Assembly (NCBI GenBank): GCA_014218235.1
Contig: CM024761.1
Location: 93,927,648-93,991,647, forward strand
Direction of reading: 5' to 3'
Length of the DNA stretch: 64,000 bases
DNA from: Colocasia esculenta
Lineage: Eukaryota; Streptophyta; Magnoliopsida; Alismatales; Araceae
A program made the position numbers and the translations under genes. Below are positions 11,205 to 22,009 of this stretch, in pieces; the first letter of the stretch is position 1, and each line of letters starts with the position of its first letter. The notes beneath the pieces were generated by a model that was given only the letters and a program-made list of their open reading frames with translations, was not told the DNA's origin and ran no database searches.

Positions 11205-11748
11205 GGATGCTCAAAAGCATTCGATTGGTGACTATCACTCTTCACTTCATTCCTATCTGAAGAGGAAATAGTCATCCTTAGTTTTTAGTTTTTGGTTTTA
11301 AACTTACATTTCTTGTTGTTGTTTATTCCCTAAATTATAGTACTACTGATAAGGTTTTACAAGTATCTTTTTATAAGATCAATGTAGGCAAAATTCTTGA
11401 AGACTTTATAAACAACAAGTGGATATGTCAAGAAACAACAAGACTAATTAGTGAAAAATCTTGAAAATCTGAATGAGCCTCACATCAAGGGAGAGCCTCA
11501 TATTAAGGGGGAGCAAACACTAAGGGGGAGTTACATGTTCATGACAAATATTGTTGAACCCTCTCATTCAAACTCACAGGTAGTATTGGTAAGAAGTCCT
11601 CAACAAGGGAAAAATGCAAATGGTAAGATCCTTCCTTTTTGGGTTTTGACAAAAAAGGGGAGAGTATTTTATTTATGAATTTTCTGTTTCAAACTTCTCA
11701 TTTCAAGAAAATTCACATGAGTTTTGTCATCACCAAAAAGGGGAGATT
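11205..11748 (+). other. C1 3' untranslated region with two polypurine tracts
   Basis: No gene. It carries repeated GGGGGAG-type purine blocks (about 11506-11530), AAAAAAGGGGAGAG near 11653, and the LTR-adjacent AAAAAGGGGAGA at 11735-11746, the likely polypurine tract. The last precedes the 3' LTR by 2 bp. Confidence 0.7.
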
Positions 11749-13862
11749 GTTGAACCACTCTTTTGTTTATCTCATGTTTTGGTGATAACTAAAACTCATG
11801 ACTAAATAAATCTTATGTTTATGTCAAATCATGTTTTGATATTAATCTGAGAACTCATGCATTTCATGTATAAGTTTGAACATTCAATGAGTGCATAACT
11901 ATCTGCATAAATAATCCTCATATGCACTATAGTAATATCACAGGAAAAACATATGTTATAAACACTATCTTTGAATGGCGCATTTTCTGACTGCTCATAT
12001 GTTTTCTAAGTCCACAACTAGTATATATATATCACTATCTTTGACTCTTGGAAAGCCAAAGTGGTAACTTCGACTCCTGAAAAGTTGAAGCAAGATATTG
12101 AATGTTGGACAAACGAAGTCCAACTCCGACTCTTGGAAAGTTGAAGTGGCAACTCCGACTCTTGGAAAGTCGAAGTGTTAACTTTGACTCCTGAGCAGTT
12201 GAAGTATGATATCGACTGATGTTCAAACATCGATTTCATTCAACATCGATTATGCTTTCACATCGATTTCGGTTTAAATAACGACTTTATTTAAACATCG
12301 ATTTCAGTCAAACATCGATTTCATTCAGAACATCGACTTCACTTAAACATTGACTTCACTCAAACATCGATTTCAATTGAACATCGATTTCACTAAAACA
12401 TCGGCTTCATCTGAAACAATGATTATGTTCAAACATCGATTACATACACTACCATCATCGATTACATACATTAGAACATCGATTGCTTCACTTAAACATC
12501 GATTACATACATGGATTACAATGGAACATCGATTACCTATCTGAAACATCGATTGCCTTTACATTTCAAATGTTTCAAAATGTCTTTGGCGCTCAAATGA
12601 AAGTTCAAATGTACTTCATATGTTTAACTTACTATTTCTCTTACTGAAGATCTTTTTGCTATCTATCTTCAAGGTAGGTGAGATGTTGTCAGCAGAAAAT
12701 AAAGACTCCTTCCTTCTTGCTAGACAAAAAGGGTCGTACCTAACATGTCTGGATGTCAGCAGAAAACAAAGAAACAAGGCAAGGTATCGCCTATTGTCAG
12801 AAAACTTCTTTAGTCTGACTCTATCTTCTGTGCTTACAGATATCTAGACTTCCCTCTACACCAAGTGTCTGTTAGATAAAAGAAGAAGAAGAGTAGATGA
12901 AAAAGAAAGAGATCAGCAATGGCTAGAAGAGTTCCAACGGATCCCTTCAACGGATCTCCTCAAAGCTGCTATATAAAATGATAAAGCAAGGCTGAAGAAC
13001 AACAAGAGAGTTTTCCTGAAGATCATTCAAAAAGTGTACATCCAGTGAGAAACCTCAACTCCACATACACTCAAAAGAAAGAGACAAAGAGCTCGAGCCC
13101 AAGAAGAAGTGTGCAAGTAGCCATCTGAAGTCTATAAGCTTCAAGCTCATTTTCCTCTCTTCACTCTCTCTATGCTACATTGTAATTTTGGGGAGAGTCT
13201 TTCGGCTGAGAGTTTTTGAGTTAGTGTCCATTTTGTACAACTCTCAGTCTGTTCTTTCTTTTCAAAGAAAGATTTTTGTCCAGTTGTAGGATTGTATACA
13301 GTGAGCCTCTTACTGTGTGAAGAGAAGGCCAGTGGGGTTGCTAGCAGTTTATGTCCAGCTAAGGGACAGTTCTTAGAACTTCCTTTTTGTTAAGGGAAGA
13401 ACCTAGTTAGGGTTGGTGTCAGTAGAACCTTGTTGGGGTTTGTTCCAACAGAACCGCACTGGGGTTTCTTCTAGGAGGGTGGCTTCTTGACCTGTAATAG
13501 AAATGAGTTTTCTTCCTACTCGGAAAGGAAGAGGACCAGCGGGGAGCTGGGGGTTTGTATATCCTTGGGGGGATTGTACCTCGATTAGTGAAATCCTAAG
13601 ATTTTACTTGGAGACGTGACGTAGGTCTTCCATCTGTGAAGTACCGAACCAGGATAAAACTCCTTGTGTTCATTTATGTGATTGTTTATATATTTGCTTT
13701 TGCACTGCTACTCTCCATCACACAATATCACATTCACTAACCAAAGTTTTTAAGTTGTGATTTTTGTGTTTTAGTTTCAGAATTTTTGTAGCTATTCTAT
13801 TCACCCCCCCCCCCCCCACCCTTCTAGATTTTAAGTTTGACATTTCACGAAGACACCCAACA
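11749..13862 (+). repeat. C1 3' LTR, complete (2114 bp)
   Basis: It runs from TGTTGAACCAC to ACACCCAACA. U3 holds inverted repeats of the GACTC...GAAGT type (12046-12190), then about fifteen ACATCGATT units (12225-12560). A poly-C tract of about 15 at 13803-13817 matches the shorter one in the 5' LTR and lies where copia LTRs usually carry a short C-run. Confidence 0.9.
12046..12560. repeat. U3 array of ATCGAT and TCGAC short repeats
   Basis: Units such as ACATCGATTTCA, ACATCGATTACA and CGACTCTTGGAAAGTCGAAG recur every 15-30 bp. Spacing is irregular and units are palindromic around CG, unlike a simple satellite. The position, within U3 of the LTR, parallels the arrays in C3 and S3. Confidence 0.75.
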
Positions 13863-13868
13863 GCACAA

Positions 13869-13975
13869 CCAACATTTTTCTATTTATAGGGAACCTTAAG
13901 CTGTCTAAATTGGGTTCTATTGAAGGATCCTAACAAGATTTGGGTTGCAGAAAGAGATCTAATTTGAACCTTAAG
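13869..13975 (+). pseudogene. Small copia gag-pol linker fragment in the opposite orientation
   Basis: A plus-strand frame reads WVLLKDPNKIWVAERDLI, like the W-x-P-K...KIWVPK linker between zinc knuckle and protease in copia polyproteins. The adjacent C2 sequence runs on the minus strand, so this piece is inverted relative to it or comes from another element. It is short, so the call is tentative. Confidence 0.4.
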
Positions 13976-14728
13976 AAATCATGAACAATACAAACCCATA
14001 GTTCTTTCCTCCCAAGCTTGGTGTACATATTGATCCAAATAGTTCCATATGAATTAGCTCCAAAGACTTGGTGGTGGTGACAATAGTTTTTGATTTGAAA
14101 GAGTTCTTTGAATGTTTTCCTTTAGCACATGGTTCACAAACTTTATCACTGTGTATGTTGATTCTTGGCAATCCTTCCACTAGCTCATACTTGATTAATT
14201 TTCTGATGACATCCAAACTAGCATGACCCAACCTTCTGTACCAAAGTTATAAATTATGCTCTTTGCTTGCCGCCAAGCAAACACCTTGACCTTTCAAATC
14301 TTCTAGACATAAAACATAAAGATACCCTTATGTATCAAATCTTCTAGGCACCTTGACCTTTCAAATCTTCAAAAATTGTTACTTCTTTCTTGATGATCAG
14401 ACACTTGGATTCTTGGAATTTAACTTGATGTCTCTTATCACATAACTGTCTTATGTTGATTAAGTTATGTTTGAGACCTTTAATGCAAAGTACTTCTTCT
14501 ATGAGAGTTTTTTCTTTGCTTCCAACTGATCCACAACCAATTACTGACCATTTTCCATTGTCTTCATATGTCATTGTTCCTTCTTCTGTCTTGATTGAAG
14601 AAAATAACTTCTTGTTGCCTGTCATATATCTTGAGCACCTGTTGTCCAGGTACCACTTTGATGCTCTAAGGCTTTCCTACAATCAGATCAATGAGATTTA
14701 TGTACCTCAATTTTGGTATCCATTTTAA
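13976..14728 (-). pseudogene. pol: C2 protease / GAG-pre-integrase / integrase start
   Basis: The minus-strand frame at 14625-14344 matches the segment after the copia protease active site (MTGNKKLFSS, VIGCGSVGSKEK, GLKHNLINIRQL). The frame at 14231-13971 matches GAG-pre-integrase and the integrase start (MGHASLDVIRKLIK, CEPCAKGKHSKNSF, MELFGSI). A partial duplication of about 60 bp (CACCTTGACCTTTCAAATCTTC, split over 14281-14375) separates them. The integrase is cut before its second catalytic Asp. Non-functional. Confidence 0.75.
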
Positions 14729-14744
14729 ATGTTTTGTTGGACAT

Positions 14745-16428
14745 TGTAGACACCCGTTTTCGGCCAATAAGTTGAGCACATTTCTTGTTCATATCATTGA
14801 TGTCCCAAATTGATCATCGCATTGGAGTCCTTCTTTGGCCCATCATGAGCCCATTAACCTTTAATTTCAAGCTCATTCTCAAGTCCATGGCCAAGATCTA
14901 CTTGAAACATCAAAACTGTGCAATCTGCCCAATCTTGTGAATATGCCTTCACTTTGAGAGCTCATAACTTCCTTATTTCTAATCCAAATCTAGCATATCA
15001 TACTATCATCTTGTAGCCCTCAGAGTCTAGAATTCAACGCAATAAATGGCTCATCAATCCGATGTCTGTGGAGAGAGTTATGGCCCATTTCGTGGTACCA
15101 ACGCAGACTGTCTTTTAGTCGCGACCGAGTGTGTGGTCGTGACAAGAACGTGACCCTATGACTCGTCGCGACAGCGTCATGCACGTAAACACGTTTTCAC
15201 CTAATTTTCGTCCTCTCTATCCATCCTAGAGCCTATCTAAAGTCTCTTTGAGTTGGATTACGACCCAAACCTCCTATCCTCATCCCTAGGAAGCCCCCAA
15301 GTCTATCCAAACTATAGATAGACTCTCAAACTCTCCCACAACTTGGACTCTCTCTCTAACTCGGGATTGGACTCTATCTCTCTCTTGAACACATCCTAGG
15401 ACTCTCTGAGGGAGAGAGGAAGGCTACCACTATGAGGAGAGGTCCCTGGAGGCTTGACTCACGAGGTCCCATCGTCCCCAACGTAGAGGAGAAGCTGTCC
15501 TTTACGTTTTCCTCCTCTCTCTCTCCTCTTTCTCTCTCATATCGCCTCTAGGACCAGCAGTACTTGCACGACTTGTGGAGATCGAACCAGGCCAGATCTC
15601 TTTGAGGTTTCTTCATCAACGTTCCTCCCCACAGAGCCCTCTACAACCTCGAAGTAGAATCACATCGATTGGTGGCTTGTGCACAAAGTTACAGTAGATT
15701 ATTCTTCACTTTCTCTCTCATATCGAGATCTACACATACGAGATTATCATGCTTTTCACAGCCCAAACTAGGCTAGATATCTTCAAGATGTCTTCATGAA
15801 AGTTGTTCATGACGTCCTCCTCTACAACCTCCAACTAGAATCACATCAAACAGAGTAGTATTTGTTCAGTTTTGATTTTTTGTTTCTTTTCCACATTTTG
15901 CACATGTATACATGCTAGTTAGGGTTCCTCCCTCTCCTCTTCCATGATTTCTCTCCATGCATATTCCCTCCTAGTTTTTCCATACCAAAAGGGGTTTCCA
16001 AAACCACCCAGTACGCACTCACCATGCTCTCTACACGGTTTCTCATATGTGATGGATGCTACACTTATTTGATGTCTAATTGGGTTCCCCTTTCATTTTT
16101 CATGACTTGGCAGGTACTTGGAACAAAGAACAAGTGATGAAGCTCTTCCTCTTTGGCCGGCTGAAGAGGAGGAAGGAGGTCCGCCATTCAACTCCCGCAC
16201 TGTTGAGAAGGCGTCGAGGGACCCGGTCGCGACAAGGTTATTATCACGTCGCACCTCGGTGATGCGTTAACAGGTAAGTGGCCTTCTCTTTCCTTTTTCC
16301 AAGTTGATTAGCCCATGCTTTAGGAGTATTTCATTAGGCAATCATCTTGGTGGCGATCACATTCTTTCATTCTATATATATCGCATGCTCTTTTGTGTCT
16401 TAGAGGGGCGCACAACCCCGTGATTACA
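14745..16428 (+). repeat. S1: Tat-like gypsy solo LTR (1684 bp)
   Basis: TGTAGACACCCG...GTGATTACA ends, flanked by GACAT (14740-14744) and GACAA (16429-16433), a 4/5 match to a target duplication. It interrupts the C2 gag-pol linker. The start and end resemble the minus-strand LTR of T1. It contains a segment bounded by good splice signals (16114-16273). No coding frame of note. Confidence 0.75.
16114..16273 (+). other. Splice-bounded exon-like block inside S1 LTR
   Basis: A pyrimidine-rich stretch ending CTTGGCAG (acceptor to 16113) and a consensus donor CAG|GTAAGT (GT at 16274) bracket 160 bp. The block contains CCTCTTTGGCCGGC and matches blocks in the same position in S2 and T1. See findings. 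Confidence 0.5.
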
Positions 16429-16433
16429 GACAA

Positions 16434-18087
16434 GTGTTCTTTGTATGACCAAGTTTATTACAGTGTGTACAACAAGTAATATTATTTGAACTCTTGCTTA
16501 TTTTACTATATTTTTCTCTTTTTGTTTTGTTTATACAGTCCTTTTTAGCTACGAATCTTGACAATGGATATTTTTCACCATATATAGTGATTTCTTCATT
16601 TCCTGGCGGTTTATAACATACTTCTTATTTTTTCTTACCAAATCTTCTTGCTTTTTTTTAATATTAATGATGATCTTCCACTAGTTAATTTTTCAATAGT
16701 AGCTGTTAAGTACTTTTTTTTCTAGTTTTAGGGTCTCTATTTTTTCCTTAGTACTATTCTTGATGTTTTATTTTGCTAGGATTAATATTTTGCTATTTTT
16801 CTCTTTTATATCTTCACACAACAAATTATTCTCATGCTCTAGTGATTCAACAATTTTCTCAATTTGTTATGTTTTAGATTTTAAGTCTGAATTAGTATTT
16901 TCAACGATTGCATAATTTTTTTAATGGTTTTTAAGTGTTTGCACACATTTTTATATATTTCATATAATTCATTAAAAGTATCTTCTAGATTGTCATCATT
17001 AGAATCTAGAATTAAAAGAGGTGTCAGAATTTACCTTATCATCAAGATTTGTCATAAAAGGCAAGATGAGCCCTTTCTTGTTGTTGTTAATCTGAGCTTG
17101 AGTCTTCAGATGAGCTATCTTCATTACTCCAAGCAGTTGCCATAGCCTTCTTCTTGTGCTTCTTAATTTCCATTGAAGGCTTCTTCTTTTTGTATTTATT
17201 TTTCTTTAGCTTAGGACAGTCTGTCTTCAAGTGTCTTAGCAGCTTGTATTCATAATAGATAGGTTCAATTTTCTTGACTATTTTATCCCTTTTGAAACTC
17301 TTCCAACTGACTGATGTTTCTTCTTAGCCAAAATCCTTTGCAGACGTCTTGATAGAAGAGCTTCACTGTCTGCATCACTGCTCTCACTGGTCGTAGCTTC
17401 ATCTGTGTTTGGCTCTTCTATCTTCATGGCCATGCTGATATTTTTCTTTGAAGTGCTTTCTCCTAGCCTTTCCATAATTATCTCATGAGCCATGAGAGAC
17501 CCAATGAGCTTTTCCAAACATTGAGGAGAGGTCATTGGCTTCCTCTATAGCAGTGACTTTGGGAGTCTATAGTGTTGGTAAGGATCTTAGTATTTTCTTT
17601 ACCATGTCTTATGTCTCATATGCTTTCCCAAGTCAAACTAAAGCATTTGTGATATCTGTGAATCGACTATATATTTGAGAGATGGATTCACCTAAGATCA
17701 TCTGAAACTTTTCATAATGAGTCACCAATATGCCTATCCTTGACTCTTTTACCTTATTTGTCCCCTCGTAGGTAAGTCTCAGCTTATCCCATATCTCTTT
17801 TTGGCCGTCTTGTAAGCAAATATTCTATTGAACTCTTTCTTGCTTAATGAGCAGTATAATATACTCTTGGCTTTACCGTTCAAGGATATATTCTTTTTTT
17901 CTTCATCTATCCACTATTTCATAGGCTTGGAGATTTTGAGGTCACCATCTTCTATAAAGCTCCAGATTTGGTAGTCGAAGCCTTGTATGAAAAATTCCAT
18001 TTTAGTCTTCCAATTGTTGTAGTCATCTACATCAAATAGTGGAGGCCTGTTGACTGATTGTCCCTCTACATAATCTTGGGCTGCCTT
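16434..18087 (-). pseudogene. gag: C2 gag
   Basis: The initiator site at 18087-18085 reads AAG where ATG is expected before an Ala-Ala-Gln start. The frame then shows GQSVNRPPLFDVDDYNNW and a stop after ISKPMK. The 17535-17278 part encodes the Gag C-terminal half (LIGSLMAHEIIMERLG, LLSRRLQRILAKKK). Further on are a decayed zinc knuckle (YYEYKLLRHLKTDCPK, early Cys lost) and a Lys/Ser-rich tail. The C3 counterpart is 24133-25744. Not translatable. Confidence 0.7.
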
Positions 18088-20559
18088 TTATCTTTGCTCT
18101 TTAGCTCGTGAGATCTACTTGTTTGAAAAGACACAACTTTGATAAAACTTCTTGACCAGGTTGCAAGTCTAAAAGGGAGGTGAATGAATTTCTTAAAGTA
18201 TATGTAACGACCCTCCTTATACCGGTCCGATTATACCGACCCACGTCTGTACAAAGGGTGCCGTCACAGTGGGACATTTACCCTACACTAAACAATAGGT
18301 TGAAATGTACATGAATAATAAGGAAAGTACAACGAAAATAAAATGTAACTCTTATTCCATCATCTTTCACATATTCCACAATCTATATAGCAAGTAAAGA
18401 AATAACAATGTCCACATTATTACATGTCCAAATGAAATACATTGTCTATAACATTGATTACATACTATGAAAAAGGTAGTAAAAGTATAGTAATCTCTAT
18501 AGGTATAGCTACTCCTCATGCTCAGAGTCGCTCCTCACTATGTCCTCCTCAAGTACGGGGACACCTATACGCCAAAGCAAGTATGAGTCTTCTAAAAAGA
18601 CCCAACAAGCAACTTAAGGTACACCCTTACACATATCACATACACATGCTAGTCTTATAATCCATAAGAGGAAAATTCATGGTACATGCTTTGTTTCAAT
18701 TTAACAAATATACATAAACAACCTACACATGCTTTCTATACATGATAATTAACTTGACTCATGTTGTAAATCACAATTCATATCAATCATATTCTTAAAA
18801 TAAGCAAATATCCATGAATGACTTATAGCATGCTTTCTACACATAATATATAACATGATTCATACTTTCAAATTTTTATTCAAATAACTTCACAATTATA
18901 CGCAATTTGAGCATTGAAATATGCACAAGGTAACTAGCAATCCTAGCATGATATCTAATCATTTTCACAAGCTTTTATAACACATTTCCTCATGTTTAGC
19001 TTGCTGTTTTAACATAATTAATTTACATTCACATGGTTTCACATCTTATCACATGTTAACAAATTCACATAACACTTCCACATGCACACATTCACATTTT
19101 CACACTTTTTACACTTATTTTCTGTGACACATAGTCCGAACCACCATAAAGAAGGACACACATACACATAACACATACCCGTCACCTAGGCAACACAGTG
19201 ACGAATCTTGGTACTGCGTAGACCGAGAGAAGCCCACTCCACCCTAACCAGTGGTACTTGTCCACCTCCAGGATTTCATCCTAATGCCCATAGGATATCA
19301 CATACATATTGAGCATTCCCATAGGGACTTTACTACAGCACGGCTCCATAGCCTTCTATGGTAGCAGTGTCAATTTTGACACAATTTTCACATTAAACAC
19401 ATTGCTCTCACTTATCCACATGATTTATGTTATTTACAAGCACTTATAATCCATTCACATATGCTTTAAACACATACACACACATCAGTTTACAAAACTC
19501 AATGTTACTATTTCACAATGATAAATAAACCATAATAAAGACCTAACATGCTGCTAAACATTGAAATTTACATGATTTAATTCACACACACTTAGCAAGG
19601 TCTAATTACTCTTTTAAGAGATGAACAATATTCACAGTTGTCAAAATAGTACCAATTTTTTATCACAGACCTCGTACAGATAATATGTCACATGTCTAAT
19701 TTTTCATATTTGTCAGAACTAAAAAACTAATTTTAACAGTTTAAAATAGATTTCATGCAGAATTATCAAGAAATTCATTTAAGCATGGTTCACCGCAACA
19801 CAGTCGGTTCTAACAGTTCTAAAACCTGAAAATAATAATCATAACATCATGGAAAATTTTTGGATTTTTAACATGCAACAATTCCATTTATTCAGAATTA
19901 AACATAGTCAAATCATGCTCATTTCTGTAATACATAAATTATATTAAATAAAAATATGCACAGAAATTCAACATACCCACATGATATGACCTACTGACCA
20001 TATCTGACCAAACATAAATTTTACAGCATGCACATACAACCATAAGTCCAAAAATCACAGTGCATAGATCAAGTTCACATTTCTGAAAAACCTGAAGAAC
20101 TTGGCGGCAAGGGGGTTGCCGCCAACATGGGTTAACAGCACACGATGTTGCCGCCAACTTAGGATCTTGGCGGCAACAAGCTTGCCGTCAAGTTCCTATC
20201 TGCAAAAAATACAGACTGAACACAATAAACAAGGGGAATTGGAGGTTCCAGGACACAAAATAAATTCTGTAAAAATCCTGAGACCTAAGGGACATGTATA
20301 GGGATGTAATCCCTAGATTACTTTCCTGTGAAAAATTCTCTAATGGTTTAATTTGGTCGAAGAAGCTCTCCTCAGCCAAGCTAAGAAGATGCACAATCCC
20401 CTCCTAAATCCGGTCTTTGTGTCTGCACAGGGGATTCTCCGGAGTCGGGGAAGCTTTAGCAATCCAAGGTGCACCTCCCAGTCGATGGAGATTGCTGGAA
20501 GAAGCACAGAATCGTCGGATCAAGTCTTGCAAAGTTCGGTTTTTCTCACAAGAACCCTA

Positions 20560-21826
20560 TGTAGACGCAAGATTTGGCCCATCTCCGCATGGTTCATGGC
20601 CCAATAAGGCCCATTTGACCTCTTGTTGACTTGCCTCGGATTCCATGTAGACGGCAACATTGACTGCGCTGACCTCTGGTTGGCGGCACAGGCCCTTGAT
20701 GTCGACTCTGGTTGGCATCCACAGGGGTTGACGTCTGCATGGGGTTGGCGGCAGCATCGCTTTCTGTCAACCTGGGTTTACTTGGTCTGTGCAACTGCCC
20801 GAGATTCCAGCCCACTTGCGCCCTCTCCTCAGCCATGCAACGCATGAGGCCATTCCCAACGGGCAAATGGGCCACCTTGGCACCCCCTTGCCCCAGTAAA
20901 AGTCCTACATGGCCCCCTCTCATTGGTTCAAGCCTTAACACATGGATTGCCACATGTTTAAGTGTGCTTTCTGACACTTGAGCATCCAATGCTCACTAGC
21001 TCTGCCCCCACTCTCTATATATGTCACTCCTTGGCCTTCTAAGTGGAGGAGGAGAGGCTGGATGCCCAAGCTTTGATGCTTTGAGAGAAGAGAGAGAAAA
21101 CCCACTAAAGCTTCCACCCTTCTTCCCACTCTTCCTCTCAACCTTTGGAATGTCCAGGAGGCTTCACCATGAGCTGGAGGAGCCCAAAAAGGAGTCAACC
21201 ACGCTATTCAACGAGGATCATCTCCCTCCTCTCTTTCTCTTTCTCCTCCTTCCCTCTTAACTTTGCATGCAACTCACTACACACACACACACTCTAGGAA
21301 CGTAGTGCACACTCCCTGCACACCCAAAAGGGGTTTTCCAACAAAAAAAAATGAAGGGAAGAAGGGTGGTCATAGCACTTGGCCACCCCTCTTCTCAAGC
21401 CCGCAACCGGTACGGGACTCTCCTTTTGGGCTTCTTCATTCTGTTTAGGATGTTCATTACACAGCATCCAAGTCTAATAGAGCATTTTCTTGTGGCAGGA
21501 ACACTTTGAAGGAGACCGTGGAGCTTCCTTTCTTTGGCCGGCCGAACAGAGGAAATTCACAGTCCATCATCATTCGCTACGCGAGGCAATGTCACTGGCG
21601 CGATCTAAACACCTCCTTGGGCATAGGTAAGGCCTTGGCAATCACATCCTGTTCATCTTCTCAGCTGATTTCTTTCTTTTTACCTTGGTCAACCCGGTCA
21701 AACAGAGGTCAAAGAAGCAAAAGAAGCTCAACCAGCCCCATCCCAATGCCAACGACAGAGCAATGACGTTCGGAGGACCTCTAGAGCTTCCACCACATTC
21801 GGGGTCCACGGAACAGAGCGTCCACA
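20560..21826 (+). repeat. S2: Tat-like gypsy solo LTR (1267 bp)
   Basis: TGTAGACGCAAG...GCGTCCACA with perfect CCCTA target duplications (20555-20559 and 21827-21831). A TATA box (CTATATATG) is at about 21014. U3 has TTGGCGGCA and GTTGACGTC motifs (20640-20790). It shares AAGGGGTTTTCCAA and TTTGGCCGGC blocks and the splice-bounded exon (21499-21626) with S1. Short frames inside are non-coding by appearance. Confidence 0.8.
21499..21626 (+). other. Splice-bounded exon-like block inside S2 LTR
   Basis: The acceptor TTTTCTTGTGGCAG ends at 21498 and the donor ATAG|GTAAGG begins at 21627. The 128 bp between share TTCCTTTCTTTGGCCGGC and flanking order with S1 and T1. Confidence 0.45.
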
Positions 21827-22009
21827 CCCTAGTTTTTCTCAAGAGCCAAAAGACCTAACTCGGCCGAAATCTAGTGTTTTTATAGGGCTAAGTGGGTTTG
21901 GGTACGCATTAGATTGGGTTCCTACCGTTAGAGCTAGGTTTCCTAATCCGGAACTGCAAGAAACGTAGCCATTTCCAGATCTGAAATCGCAACAAAACTG
22001 GGAAATAAA

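Larger units (their letters stand above)
8051..13862 (+). mobile_element. C1: non-autonomous SIRE-like copia retrotransposon
   Basis: The 5' LTR remnant (8051-9037) repeats the last part of the intact 3' LTR (11749-13862). A tRNA-iMet primer site and a copia gag start follow the first LTR, and a purine tract precedes the second. Without solo LTR S3 the interior is only about 1.4 kb and has no protease, integrase or reverse transcriptase, so the element needs helper enzymes. The LARD cut its 5' LTR, and C1 itself lies in C2. Ends are TGTTGAAC...CCCAACA. Confidence 0.85.
13863..18202 (-). mobile_element. C2: degenerate SIRE-like copia retrotransposon, minus strand
   Basis: Reading leftward there are a 5' LTR tail with a decayed primer site (about 18140-18202), gag (18087 to about 16434), protease, GAG-pre-integrase and the start of integrase. 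It is broken by C1 on the left, S1 in the middle and G5 on the right. No intact frame remains. Its minus-strand order and similarity to C3 identify it as copia. Confidence 0.75.
18203..22009 (-). repeat. G5: Tekay-like gypsy LTR, minus strand, truncated and interrupted
   Basis: The left edge TGTAACGACCCTCC is the complement of the 3' end of the G1-type LTR (...GAGGGCCGTCACA). Shared features are the CGTGGGTYGGTATAA-type repeat, the conserved leader block (19122-19380, complement), the GACTCA...GGCGTA segment (18500-18600) and a minus-strand TATA (complement of TTTTTATA at 21877-21884). S2 is inserted at 20560 and C3 cuts the U3 at 22010. The left target site would be GTATA (18198-18202). The rest of the element is not in the window. 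Confidence 0.75.

Noticed and set aside
12225..12560. Regular short repeats that could suggest a CRISPR array
   Set aside because: Units are 8-10 bp, palindromic and irregularly spaced, inside a plant LTR; no cas genes and no constant-length spacers.
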